Assembly (NCBI GenBank): GCA_052148715.1
Contig: JBKQHQ010000229.1
Coordinates: forward strand, 1-30,251
DNA length: 30,251 bases
Direction: 5' to 3'
Source: JBKQHQ01 sp052148715
GTDB taxonomy: Bacteria; Pseudomonadota; Alphaproteobacteria; Rhizobiales; Xanthobacteraceae
The stretch's first letter is position 1. Each line of letters begins with the position of its first letter. Shown in pieces: positions 1 to 7,190 of this stretch. Both the position numbers and the translations under genes were made by a program. The notes beneath the pieces were generated by a model. It searched no databases, was not told where the DNA came from, and saw only the letters and a list, made by a program, of their open reading frames with translations.

Positions 1-42
1 AGGCAAGGCGTCGTGCTATGGCTCTTCATGGCGTGATCTCCG

Positions 43-60
43 CCGGCGTTGCAACGCCGG
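43..60. repeat. 18-bp perfect palindrome downstream of the LysR gene
   Basis: CCGGCGTTGCAACGCCGG is its own reverse complement over all 18 bases. As RNA it would form a 6-bp CCGGCG stem with a TTGCAA loop. It lies about 40 bases past the stop of the minus-strand LysR gene, so it could help end that transcript, but no T-run follows in that direction. The rest of 1-97 shows no gene. Confidence 0.4.
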
Positions 61-97
61 AATCGCTTGTTGGACCAAGCTGGAGATTACGCCGCCT

Positions 98-1015
98 TCA
101 CTTTCCAACCACTCCCGCTACGGCACCCTTGGCTTCGCCGCCGAAGTGCTCAGCGACCGTCTCGATCAGAAGCCGAACCTTGCCGGAGACGTAGGTTCCC
201 GGCGGTCGGACGACGTAGATGCCGAATTCAGGCGGCGCATAATCGAGCAGGAGCGGCTCAAGCGCCCCCCGCCCGATGGCGTCGGCGACCTCGAACGATG
301 GCAGATACGCGATACCGAGGCCGGCAATCGCCCACTGCAGCAAAACTTCGCCGCTGTCAGACCGCAAGCGGCCGTTCGGCCGAATCCCGATCATGCGTTT
401 GCCTGACTGGAACGGCCAATCGGCGACCGTGCTGCCCGTATAGATCAGGCATTCGTGCGCGGGCAGGTCGTCCGGCTTGCTCGGTCGCCCGTGTCGCTTC
501 AGATAGTCAGCGCTCGCGGCCAGCACGACCCGCACCGGAGCGATGCGGCGAGCAACGAGGCTTGAATCCTTCAGCTCGCCAATCCTAATCGCCGCGTCAA
601 AATGCTCGCCGATGAGGTCGACGATACGATCGGTGTAGGAGACGTCGAGTTCAAGCCGCTGATGTTGCCGCGCCAGTTCAGCCAACACCGGCGCCACGTG
701 GCGCACTCCGAAGGACAGCGGTGCCGACAGACGCAGGCGCCCAACGACGCCGCCGCCCAGTTGGCCGACTGCCTCGCGCGCCTCGTCGAGCTCGGCCAGA
801 ATCCGCTCGCTTCTCAGTTTGAACTCTAGCCCCGCCTCCGTCGGGCTGACGCCGCGGGTGCTGCGGGTGAGCAGGCGGGCGCCGAGATCCGCTTCGAGGC
901 CGGCGATCCGGCGGCTCAGAATCGATTTGGATATGCCGAGATGCCTGGCCGCGCGATTGAATCCTCCATTTTCCACTACCTTCACGTAGCTCCGCAAATC
1001 CTCAATATCGATCAT
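98..1015 (-). CDS. LysR-family transcriptional regulator, divergent from azoreductase
   Basis: A 305-residue LysR-type regulator. Residues 1-62 form the winged helix-turn-helix (IEDLRSYVKVVENGGFNRAA, then SKSILSRRIAGLE and LGARLLTRSTRGVSPTEAG). From about residue 90 the substrate-binding domain begins (GRLRLSAPLSFGVRHVAPVL), with the usual AIRIGEL and GLGIAYLPSF segments. The closest broad type is the CrgA/AaeR-like group seen next to redox enzymes. I chose the ATG at 1015 because AGGAA lies 8 bases upstream and the protein then starts in the usual place; an ATG 21 bases further out exists. The gene is divergent from the azoreductase, the classic arrangement for a LysR regulator and its target, so it probably controls that gene and itself. 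The inducer cannot be told. Confidence 0.9.
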   Translation of the reverse strand: MIDIEDLRSYVKVVENGGFNRAARHLGISKSILSRRIAGLEADLGARLLTRSTRGVSPTEAGLEFKLRSERILAELDEAREAVGQLGGGVVGRLRLSAPLSFGVRHVAPVLAELARQHQRLELDVSYTDRIVDLIGEHFDAAIRIGELKDSSLVARRIAPVRVVLAASADYLKRHGRPSKPDDLPAHECLIYTGSTVADWPFQSGKRMIGIRPNGRLRSDSGEVLLQWAIAGLGIAYLPSFEVADAIGRGALEPLLLDYAPPEFGIYVVRPPGTYVSGKVRLLIETVAEHFGGEAKGAVAGVVGK

Positions 1016-1039
1016 GGTGTGTTCCTGCTGTGGCAACAG

Positions 1040-1080
1040 TATAGTGCATAAATGAGGACTTATGGTCCTTCCTAGGAAAC
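1040..1080. promoter_or_regulatory. Shared operator/promoter region between LysR and azoR
   Basis: The 112-bp divergent interval contains two dyads: CATAA (1047-1051) and TTATG (1060-1064) separated by 8 bases, and the perfect 10-bp palindrome TTCCTAGGAA (1069-1078). LysR proteins usually bind an interrupted dyad of about T-N11-A in such intervals; the first dyad fits that shape with one extra base of spacing. Which one is used is inference. Confidence 0.4.
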
Positions 1081-1127
1081 ACTACCCTACGCCCAACGCG
1101 ATTGACAGAACTTCAGGAGGATCAGCC

Positions 1128-1757
1128 ATGTCGACCGTTCTCGTTCTCTCCAGCAGTGCATTGGGCGAAGCATCCGTTTCGAACCAGCTTGCCCGCGACG
1201 CCGCGGCGCGCTTGCGCGCACGGGATCCAGCCCTCAAGGTCATCACCCGCGATCTTGGCCAGTCGCCCATCCCTCACCTGGTCCTCGATTCCGCCGTCGC
1301 CTTGCGCGGAGCCGAGCCTGCCAACCCCGTCCAGGCCGCGGCCCGGGCGCTCTCCGACGAACTCATCGATGAGCTGAAGGCGGCCGACGCGATCGTCATC
1401 GGCGCGCCGATGTACAATTTCGGCATCGCCTCGACCTTGAAGACCTGGTTCGACTACGTGCTGCGTGCCGGAATTACCTTCCGGTACACGGAGGCGGGGC
1501 CCGTGGGTCTGATCGAGGGCAAGCGCGCAATCGTGATTGAAAGCCGGGGTGGCCTTTACAGTGAAGGCCCCGCGCAACCGTTGGACTCGCAGGAGCCGCA
1601 CCTTCGGAACCTGCTGGGCTTCATGGGCATCAAGGACGTTACCTTTGTTCGGGCCGAGAAGCTCGCTTTCGGTCCCGATGCGCGCGACCAGGCCATCGAG
1701 GCGGCGCGTCGGCAGCTCTCAAATGTAATCCCCCAACAGTACCTGCACGCGGCCTGA
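1128..1757 (+). CDS. azoR: FMN-dependent NADH-azoreductase family flavoprotein
   Basis: A 209-residue flavodoxin-like protein of the AzoR family (usual length about 200). Visible family marks are the N-terminal phosphate-binding region STVLVLSSSALGEASVSNQL, the flavin loop APMYNFGIASTLKTWFDYVL around residue 95, and the following GITFRYTEAGPVGLIEGKRA segment, then ESRGGLYS. Such enzymes reduce quinones and azo bonds by two-electron transfer from NADH in the cytoplasm. The ATG at 1128 is preceded by a strong AGGAGG seven bases upstream; a longer reading from 1062 lacks this. It is divergently paired with a LysR regulator, and a hairpin follows at 1772. The symbol is a family name, and the true substrate (quinone, azo dye or other electrophile) is unknown. 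Confidence 0.9.
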   Translation: MSTVLVLSSSALGEASVSNQLARDAAARLRARDPALKVITRDLGQSPIPHLVLDSAVALRGAEPANPVQAAARALSDELIDELKAADAIVIGAPMYNFGIASTLKTWFDYVLRAGITFRYTEAGPVGLIEGKRAIVIESRGGLYSEGPAQPLDSQEPHLRNLLGFMGIKDVTFVRAEKLAFGPDARDQAIEAARRQLSNVIPQQYLHAA

Positions 1758-1771
1758 GGCCGCAAGCAGTC

Positions 1772-1794
1772 GGCTGGGTCGCTGCGACCCAGCC
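1772..1794 (+). terminator. Strong hairpin after azoR
   Basis: Two perfect 10-base arms, GGCTGGGTCG and CGACCCAGCC, flank a CTG loop 14 bases after the azoR stop. It is very GC-rich but followed by TTCGGG rather than a T-run, so it is terminator-like rather than textbook. It also stands next to the broken end of the transposase remnant, so it could be part of that junction. Confidence 0.5.
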
Positions 1795-1815
1795 TTCGGG
1801 CGAGGCCACTTTCAC

Positions 1816-2238
1816 GCGCAGAAGGTCGGCCACCACATTGTGACCGATGCGATGGCCAAGCTCGCGAAGCCCGGCTGCCAGGTTGCGCAGGCTCTTGGCG
1901 GTCCACAGCAGCGGCGTCGTCGGATCGCCGCGGGTCGTCGGCTCCACCAAGTCCTTGAGATCCGTGAGCAGCGTCGGATCTGTGACGACCAGAGCCCTGC
2001 GTCCACCGCCCATCCGGCGGACCCGATCGGCCGCTGCCTCGGGCGGCGCATCGCCGCGAAGCTCCGCCAGTCCGCGGTCGATCGTGCTGCGCGCTATGCC
2101 CGTGATCCGTGCAACCGCCGTGACCCCGCCACGCCCAGCTGCCAGCGCCTCGGCGGCTGCAAAGCGACGTCGCCCACGCTCATCCAGCACCGGGTCGAGC
2201 GCCGCATAGCGCAACTTGATCGCCGCATCGTCAATCAT
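1816..2238 (-). pseudogene. ISAzo13-family transposase, N-terminal fragment only
   Basis: About 141 codons encode the N-terminal part of an ISAzo13-type DDE transposase. The start MIDDAAIKLRYAALDPVLDE is followed by the helix-turn-helix part VTAVARITGIARSTIDRGL, then the family signature PTTRGDPTTPLLWTAKSLR and LRELGHRIGHNVVADLLR. Homology ends at 1816, just before the family's LGYSLQ-type sequence should start. The frame then runs on with unrelated residues into azoR. The full protein is normally about 400 residues or more and carries the DDE catalytic core, which is wholly missing here. It cannot transpose. It marks past insertion-sequence activity between azoR and the AraC gene; the missing part was probably lost by deletion. 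Confidence 0.75.
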
Positions 2239-2320
2239 CCGGCGATTCTATATAAGCTCGGAGTCACCGTGGGAATCCCCCGAACGGCAAAATCCGATTC
2301 GCTTAATTATCAACGGGCCC

Positions 2321-3217
2321 TTAGAGGCGGCGCCACCGTCCTGGACTGTAACCCTCGCTCCTGGAAAAAACACGCGTGAAGTGGCTTTGGTCAACAAAGC
2401 CGCAGAGCAGGGCAATTTCGGCAAGCTCCCGCTCTGGGTCCTGTAAAAGTTTTTTGGCACGCTCGATGCGTTGTCTAGTGAGCCATCGGTGGGGCGGGAC
2501 GCCCGTTGCTTGCTTGAACGCGCGGACAAAGTAGCTCGATGACAGTCCGCACTCATCCGCGACTTGGGAGATTGAAGGATCGCCCGCCAAGTTGGCGTTG
2601 ATGAAGTCGCGGGCGCGCTGCAGCTGCCACGGTGCGAGGCCGCCGCGGGCGGCCCTTCCCTCGGCCAACATCCCGCCGTAAGCGCGCACGATGTGAGCGA
2701 AGAAAGCAAGCGCCATACAGTCGGTAAACATGGCGGTGCCGTCGGCAGGATGCTCCATCGCACCGGCGAGCGCTTGCGCCAAACCGAACATGACCAAATC
2801 GCGGGCACCAAAATTCGGCGCGTAAAGCCCTTTCACCCGGCGAATGCCGGCTTCATTGGCCATCTCATCGAGCGCAACCTGCGTGATGTAAAAGCGAAGC
2901 GAATCGAAAGGAATATCCAAACTGACGACGGGATTTTCGCCGAGGTGAACGAGCTGGGCATAGCCGAGACGCATATCGGGCACTTCTCTGCGCCGTCCTG
3001 CCGTCCATAGGTCCGAGAAAAACGGCAGCGACAACGGAACGTGGAATGCAAAAGCCTCTTCCGGTGGCACGGCCTGCGAACGGCCACGCATCGGACGACT
3101 GCTCCGCATGCGCGAAAAACCGATTAGTGCCCTTGACGATCTCCGCGCCAGGAGGGTGGCCGGACGATCGATCCGGAACCGTCTAGCAAGATCGTCTTCG
3201 ATCGCGGCCGCGCCCAT
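2321..3217 (-). CDS. AraC-family transcriptional regulator
   Basis: A 298-residue regulator. The last 100 residues hold the two AraC helix-turn-helix motifs: SISQVADECGLSSSYFVRAF and AEIALLCGFVDQSHFTRVFS, ending in the canonical YSPGRWRR. The N-terminal two thirds (PLSLPFFSDLW through FDSLRFYITQVALDEMA) is a poorly conserved effector or dimerisation domain of the type found in regulators of small-molecule catabolism or stress genes. I start it at 3217 because GGAGG then sits five bases upstream; ATG at 3220 and TTG at 3232 are in frame but spaced poorly. It is divergent from the hydrolase block at 3.5-5.8 kb, separated by about 300 bp, so that block is a plausible target, but this is inference. 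Confidence 0.9.
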   Translation of the reverse strand: MGAAAIEDDLARRFRIDRPATLLARRSSRALIGFSRMRSSRPMRGRSQAVPPEEAFAFHVPLSLPFFSDLWTAGRRREVPDMRLGYAQLVHLGENPVVSLDIPFDSLRFYITQVALDEMANEAGIRRVKGLYAPNFGARDLVMFGLAQALAGAMEHPADGTAMFTDCMALAFFAHIVRAYGGMLAEGRAARGGLAPWQLQRARDFINANLAGDPSISQVADECGLSSSYFVRAFKQATGVPPHRWLTRQRIERAKKLLQDPERELAEIALLCGFVDQSHFTRVFSRSEGYSPGRWRRL

Positions 3218-3512
3218 CATCGCCTCCGGCAATTAATTCTCGTGAACGACAAACACTATCGCCATTTCCATGCGAGCTGTCCAGGACGGGAAAGAGGGTA
3301 CAACGGCTCATGCTCGAAAAACAGCGGCAAGATGCCATTGATTTTCCATCGCAGCAATTTTTCAGACGAAAAATACAAAGCGGTCAAATTCGTACAATTT
3401 TTGTGCGCGCTGCGAACGATACGATGCGCGCGAACCCGGGTGCTACGGCGATGGATGGTTCATTGGCGCTGTCAATTGGAGGCATGCCCCGAAGAATCTT
3501 TACGTCGTTGCC
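3218..3512. other. Non-coding interval between AraC and the hydrolase relic
   Basis: No convincing gene. The part around 3340-3420 is AT-richer than its surroundings and probably holds the promoters of the divergent units, but I could not pick a clear -35/-10 pair. Confidence 0.4.
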
Positions 3513-3690
3513 ATGCTCGCCGCGGCGCTGGCGGGTGGGACTCCGAAATGTGCCTCGGCGCAATCCGCATCGAGGACCGGCATCAAGAATGTGGTCCCCG
3601 TCAGCGGCGCATTCGCCGACGGCTCCGGCTGAGAAGCCGTCGCCAAGGATCCTCGAGAAGGATGGCTACACGGTATCGGTGGCGGCGCGA
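3513..3690 (+). pseudogene. Decayed signal-peptide alpha/beta hydrolase (5' remnant)
   Basis: From the ATG at 3513 the frame reads MLAAALAGGTPKCASAQSA, a signal-peptide-like hydrophobic stretch with an A-S-A cleavage-type end; the same frame is open upstream with KNLYVVA. It continues IKNVVPVSGAFADGSG, nearly the start of the intact hydrolase that follows (IKNVVLVHGAFADGSG). Where the intact gene has TGG, this copy has TGA (3630-3632). One extra G at 3647-3648 then shifts the frame; in the shifted frame ILEKDGYTVSV again matches ILKNDGYKVSV. After that similarity stops. So this is the 5' end of a secreted paralogue, broken by a nonsense change, a one-base insertion and a deletion, lying directly before its intact cytoplasmic relative. 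Confidence 0.7.
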
Positions 3691-3750
3691 AGGCGTTCGA
3701 CATCGACTTCAATGGCTCCGAGTGGAGCTTAACCGCAAAGGAGAACAGTC

Positions 3751-4446
3751 ATGAAACAGCAAATTAAGAATGTGGTCCTGGTGCATGGAGCTTTCGCCGA
3801 TGGCTCCGGCTGGGAGCCGGTCGCTAAGATCCTCAAGAATGATGGATACAAGGTGTCGGTGGTGCAGCACCCGGAGACATCGTACGCCGACGACCAGAAG
3901 TATACAAAGGCGGCCATCGACGCCATGGGCGGCCCAGTGGTTCTGGTAGGTCACAGTTATGGCGGGTCCGTCATCACCGAGGCCGGCAATCATCCAAACG
4001 TTAAGGCGCTTGTCTATATTGCTGCATTCGCTTTGGACGCTGGGGAAAGCTGCGCCAGCATCGAGCAAGGCTTGCCGCAAGCCTCCAAGGCGTTCAAGTC
4101 GGACAGCAACGGCAACTGGTGGATAGAACAGGAGCATTTCGCGGCCGACTTCGCGGCGGACCTTCCGAAGGATCAGGCGGAGTTCATGGCTATTTCGCAA
4201 GTGCCGATCTCCACCGACGCATTCACCCACAAGGTCACGAACCCCGCCTGGAAGACGAAACCCACCTGGTACATGGTGGCCACCGAAGACCGATCGATCA
4301 ATCCAGAGCAGGAGCGCATGATGGCGAAGCGCGCCCACGCCACGACAGTCGAAGTGAAGGCCAGTCATGTGGCCTACATGTCCCATCCGAAAGAAGTGGC
4401 CAAGCTCATCGAGGAAGCAGCCGCCTCCGTATCGGCCAATCAGTGA
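3751..4446 (+). CDS. Alpha/beta-fold hydrolase (EstC/salicylate-esterase-like)
   Basis: A 231-residue alpha/beta hydrolase without signal peptide. VLVHGAFADGSGW (residues 9-21) forms the oxyanion-hole region; the nucleophile elbow is GHSYGG with Ser69; likely triad partners are Asp180 in ATEDRSI and His206 in ASHVAYMSHP. The compact size and the NPAWKTKPTWYMVATEDRSI segment match the group of small esterases/hydrolases similar to plant methyl-salicylate esterases and bacterial EstC; the substrate is unknown. AAAGGAG lies 7-8 bases upstream of the ATG. A decayed secreted paralogue lies immediately upstream, and a dienelactone-hydrolase-like gene follows 112 bases downstream in the same direction, so the block may act on esters or lactones. 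Confidence 0.9.
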   Translation: MKQQIKNVVLVHGAFADGSGWEPVAKILKNDGYKVSVVQHPETSYADDQKYTKAAIDAMGGPVVLVGHSYGGSVITEAGNHPNVKALVYIAAFALDAGESCASIEQGLPQASKAFKSDSNGNWWIEQEHFAADFAADLPKDQAEFMAISQVPISTDAFTHKVTNPAWKTKPTWYMVATEDRSINPEQERMMAKRAHATTVEVKASHVAYMSHPKEVAKLIEEAAASVSANQ

Positions 4447-4558
4447 AGCGCGTCTCAAGAGTGGACGGATCTCCCACGCGCTGACTGAGCCAGCTCACAT
4501 GCCAAGTCGCGGCTTGAGTCTCGTCAAAATCAGGAAGATAACTCATCAGGAGAGCACC

Positions 4559-5254
4559 ATGGAAAATAAAATTATGGTCCGGTCTCCTGATGCAACGTTC
4601 CGCGCTTACATCTCGCGGCCGGTCAAGCTACCCGCGCCGACAGTGGTCGTTCTCCAGGAATTGTTCGGCGTTAACGCCGACATCCGGGCGACCTGCGATG
4701 ATTTGGGAGCCCAGGGCTTCATCGCGATCGCGCCGGACCTGTTCTGGCGGCAAGAGCCTGGAGTCGATCTCGGCGTGACTTCCGAAGCCGATTGGCAACA
4801 CGGTCTGCGACTTTACGCTGCGTATAATCGCGATGCGGGCGTGAAAGATATCATGGAGACGGTCCGCACCGCTGTTGAGTTGCCAGACTCGACTGGAAAA
4901 GTTGCCCTGCACGGGTATTGCCTTGGTGCGTTGATGGCTTTTATCACGGCCGCCCGCTATGAGGTCGACGCCGTCGTTGCCTATCATGGAGGCGACACGG
5001 AAAAATACCTCGGTGAGGTTGGCGGGTTGGACGCCCCCTTACTGATGCACCTTGGCGAGGAAGACGAATTCATCTCAAAAGCGGCGCAAGCTGAGATCAA
5101 AGCGGCGCTCGCAAAAAAGCCGAACGCGACGGTTTACAGTTATCCGGGTCAGCGTCACGCCTTCTCCCGTCACAATGGGCTCCACTACAATGCCGCGGCA
5201 GCAGCTCTCGCCAACAAGCGGACGAGCGAGTTTCTGCATCAACAACTGATGTGA
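4559..5254 (+). CDS. Dienelactone hydrolase family protein
   Basis: A 231-residue member of the dienelactone hydrolase (carboxymethylenebutenolidase) family, at the family's usual length. LQELFGVN (residues 32-39) supplies the Glu that primes the nucleophile; GYCLGA gives Cys121 as nucleophile in place of Ser; Asp169 (GEEDEF) and His200 (GQRHAF) complete the Cys-Asp-His triad. Classic members open dienelactones in chlorocatechol breakdown, but many paralogues have other ester substrates, and no catechol dioxygenase lies nearby. AGGAGAG precedes the ATG at 4559; longer readings would overlap the upstream hydrolase and lack a ribosome site. It is co-directional with the hydrolase before it and the DUF302 gene after it, suggesting one transcription unit. 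Confidence 0.92.
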   Translation: MENKIMVRSPDATFRAYISRPVKLPAPTVVVLQELFGVNADIRATCDDLGAQGFIAIAPDLFWRQEPGVDLGVTSEADWQHGLRLYAAYNRDAGVKDIMETVRTAVELPDSTGKVALHGYCLGALMAFITAARYEVDAVVAYHGGDTEKYLGEVGGLDAPLLMHLGEEDEFISKAAQAEIKAALAKKPNATVYSYPGQRHAFSRHNGLHYNAAAAALANKRTSEFLHQQLM

Positions 5255-5305
5255 CCTTCGGTGGCCTAAATGACCGGACCCAGAGAATCGGAATGGGAGC
5301 GCGAC

Positions 5306-5809
5306 ATGACCCAGGCCACGACACCAGCTTCCATTAGGTCGCAGACGATTGCGGTTGAGCACATCAGGATTTCGTCAGAACGGCCTTTCACAGAAGTCCG
5401 CAGAAAGCTCGAACGCACAGTCCCGAAGCTCGATGTTGGCATCGCCGAGGCGCTACGTGGCGGCGATCAGGAACGTGTGAAGGACTACGAAGAGAACGGG
5501 CCAAAACTGTCAATCTTTGGACAGCGCGATCATGGCGCCTTGTTGCAGATTGCGGGCGGCAGACGCAACGCGGTGCAATATGACATCGGTAATCCCCTTA
5601 CCGCCTCGACTATGACCCGTCATCAACTCCCCGCTGCTCTCTACGCGCCGCTGCGGGTGGTTCTGTTCGAGGACGAGCAAGGCAGGGGAATCTTCGAATA
5701 TGACAGGCCGTCGTCGTTCTTTAGCCAGTATGGCGATGAGCGTGTGACGGAGGTGGGGTGGCATCTCGACGCCGCTCTCGAAGCTATTTTGCGCAACGCT
5801 GTCGACTAA
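5306..5809 (+). CDS. DUF302 domain protein
   Basis: A 167-residue DUF302-type protein. The family pattern is seen in VEHIRISSERPFTEVRRKLERTV, where the family's start helix (F-x-x-x-x-x-x-L-x-x) lies, and in YDIGNPLTASTMTRHQLPAALYAPLRVVLFED, which is the conserved 'intermediate product, P-x-R-V-x-V-x-E/D' segment. The function of DUF302 is not established; the fold is a small alpha/beta one and members may bind small ligands. GGGAG is located 6-7 bases before the ATG at 5306; an in-frame ATG at 5270 would give 179 residues. It follows the dienelactone-hydrolase gene by about 50 bases and is probably co-transcribed; a GC hairpin with a T-rich tail follows the stop. Confidence 0.8.
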   Translation: MTQATTPASIRSQTIAVEHIRISSERPFTEVRRKLERTVPKLDVGIAEALRGGDQERVKDYEENGPKLSIFGQRDHGALLQIAGGRRNAVQYDIGNPLTASTMTRHQLPAALYAPLRVVLFEDEQGRGIFEYDRPSSFFSQYGDERVTEVGWHLDAALEAILRNAVD

Positions 5810-5838
5810 CGGTAACAAGTTGCCAGCGCCTCCGGCTC

Positions 5839-5866
5839 CGCGGTCGCAGTCGGACCGCGTTATTTG
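5839..5866 (+). terminator. Probable intrinsic terminator after the hydrolase/DUF302 unit
   Basis: CGCGGTC (5839-5845) and GACCGCG (5853-5859) form a 7-bp GC stem around a 7-base loop, followed by TTATTTG, 30 bases past the DUF302 stop. The short T-rich tail makes it a fair Rho-independent terminator. Confidence 0.5.
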
Positions 5867-6297
5867 AGCCCTGTCTGGCAGCGTCTGTGCCGCTATCAGC
5901 CGAAGAAGCTTTCCGGAGTCTGAATACTCGCCAAAAAACTTCCCTAGAATGTTAACTCTAGCCCATCCCGCTCCTGCGCCCATAATGCTCACCTAACCAT
6001 ACCGTTGGATGACCAGTGCGTACTGCAGCACGGTGCATGACGCTCATGTCGACTTTGGGTCAAGGGCGGAAATGCTCGCAACGAGCAAATCTGGTCCGCT
6101 GTTCATCCGATTGCTGCCGCGCCAGAGCTGTGCCGGCCCAGCCGCCCAGCACGGGAGGAGGCGACATCGCATCCCGTTCCGCGCACGACGCCAACCGGTG
6201 TAAGTTTTATTCGAGAGCTGCCTCTAGCCGTGCGAAGTCTTTATTTTAGGCTGCGGCAATCCCGTCGGCAGGCGGGCACTCTAAAAAACGACGTGCC
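5867..6297. other. 430-bp stretch without a recognisable gene
   Basis: No protein family could be read in any frame. A short part at 6045-6072 (TCGACTTTGGGTCAAGGGCGGA core) resembles a worn copy of a 'CCGCTTTGGGTCAAAAGCGG'-type intergenic palindrome that I recall from rhizobial genomes; this is from memory. The AT-rich part at 6202-6250 may hold the promoter of the former acyl-CoA ligase gene. Confidence 0.35.
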
Positions 6298-7169
6298 ATG
6301 AATATTGCGTTGTGGCTTGAACGCGCGGGGAAAAGTCACCCGAGCCGCCCGGCTGTCGCGCTCGGTGAAGGTGTCGTCCTCGATTATGGTACGCTCGCCA
6401 CCCGCGTGGCGCGCCTTGCCGGTGCGTTTCGCACGACCTGCAAGCTCGCCGCCGGGGACCGCGTTGCGATCGTTGCAAAGAATTGCGTCGCTTATCTTGA
6501 GGCACTCTACGGCACCTGGCACGCAGGCCTCGCTGCGGTGCCTGCCAACGCCAAACTGCATGGCGCCGAGCTAGGCTATATCCTCGAGCATTCCGGCGTG
6601 CGTGTGTGTCTGGTCTCGGATGGGCTCGATGCGGTGATCGCGCCGTTTGCGCCGAAGTCGCTGGAGCGGCTGATCGTCATTGGCAGCGCAGATTATGAAC
6701 AGCTCTTTGCGGCTGATGCGATCTCGACGGTCCCGCGCGCGCCGGAAGACCTCGCTTGGCTCTTCTACACCTCCGGGACGACCGGTAAACCCAAGGGAGT
6801 GATGCTGACGCACCGCGTACTGTCAGCCCGCGAGCCATGCCTATGGCGATGGAGGTCGATCCGATCGCGCCGGGCGACGCGATCCTGCATGCGGCGCCGA
6901 TGAGCCACGGCTCGGGCCTCTATATCATGGCGCACGTGGCGCGGCTCGGCATCAACGTGGTCCCGGAATCCGGCGGCTTCGAACCCGCCGAGATCTTCCG
7001 CCTATTCGGCCGCTGGCCGCGCACTTCCATGTTTGCGGCGCCGACCATGATCAAGCGGCTCGTTGACGCCGGGGATGACAGCGATCCGAACAACATTCGC
7101 ACCATCATTTGGGGTGGTGCGCCGATGTACGTGGAGGATACTTTGCGTGCGTTCGATCGCTTCGGCCCG
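6298..7169 (+). pseudogene. Acyl-CoA synthetase (AMP-forming), frameshifted and truncated
   Basis: The first part (6298 to about 6825) encodes the N-terminal half of an AMP-dependent acyl-CoA ligase: MNIALWLERAGKSHPSRPAV start, GDRVAIVAKN, and the P-loop YTSGTTGKPKGVMLTHR. Just after that loop the frame is lost; the family sequence continues in another frame from about 6832 (EVDPIAPGDAILHAAPMSHG, then PTMIKRLVDAG and IIWGGAPMYVEDTLRAFDRF). An extra 8 bases or so (CGCGAGCC, partly repeating GCC) near 6826-6833 would explain the shift. Family sequence stops after FGP at 7169, where motifs such as YGQ(G/T)E and the whole C-terminal adenylating lid should follow. Intact relatives are about 500 residues. 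The gene cannot make a working enzyme, and it is broken exactly at the integrase side of the junction. Confidence 0.88.
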
Positions 7170-7190
7170 GGGCGCCGTCGCGCTGGAGTG

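Noticed and set aside
1639..1815. Extension of the transposase fragment into azoR
   Set aside because: After 1816 the residues match no transposase and the frame is merely antisense to azoR.
3242..3754. A 170-codon plus-strand open frame between AraC and the hydrolase
   Set aside because: It runs in a different frame from the hydrolase relic, is Arg-rich, and has no recognisable domain.
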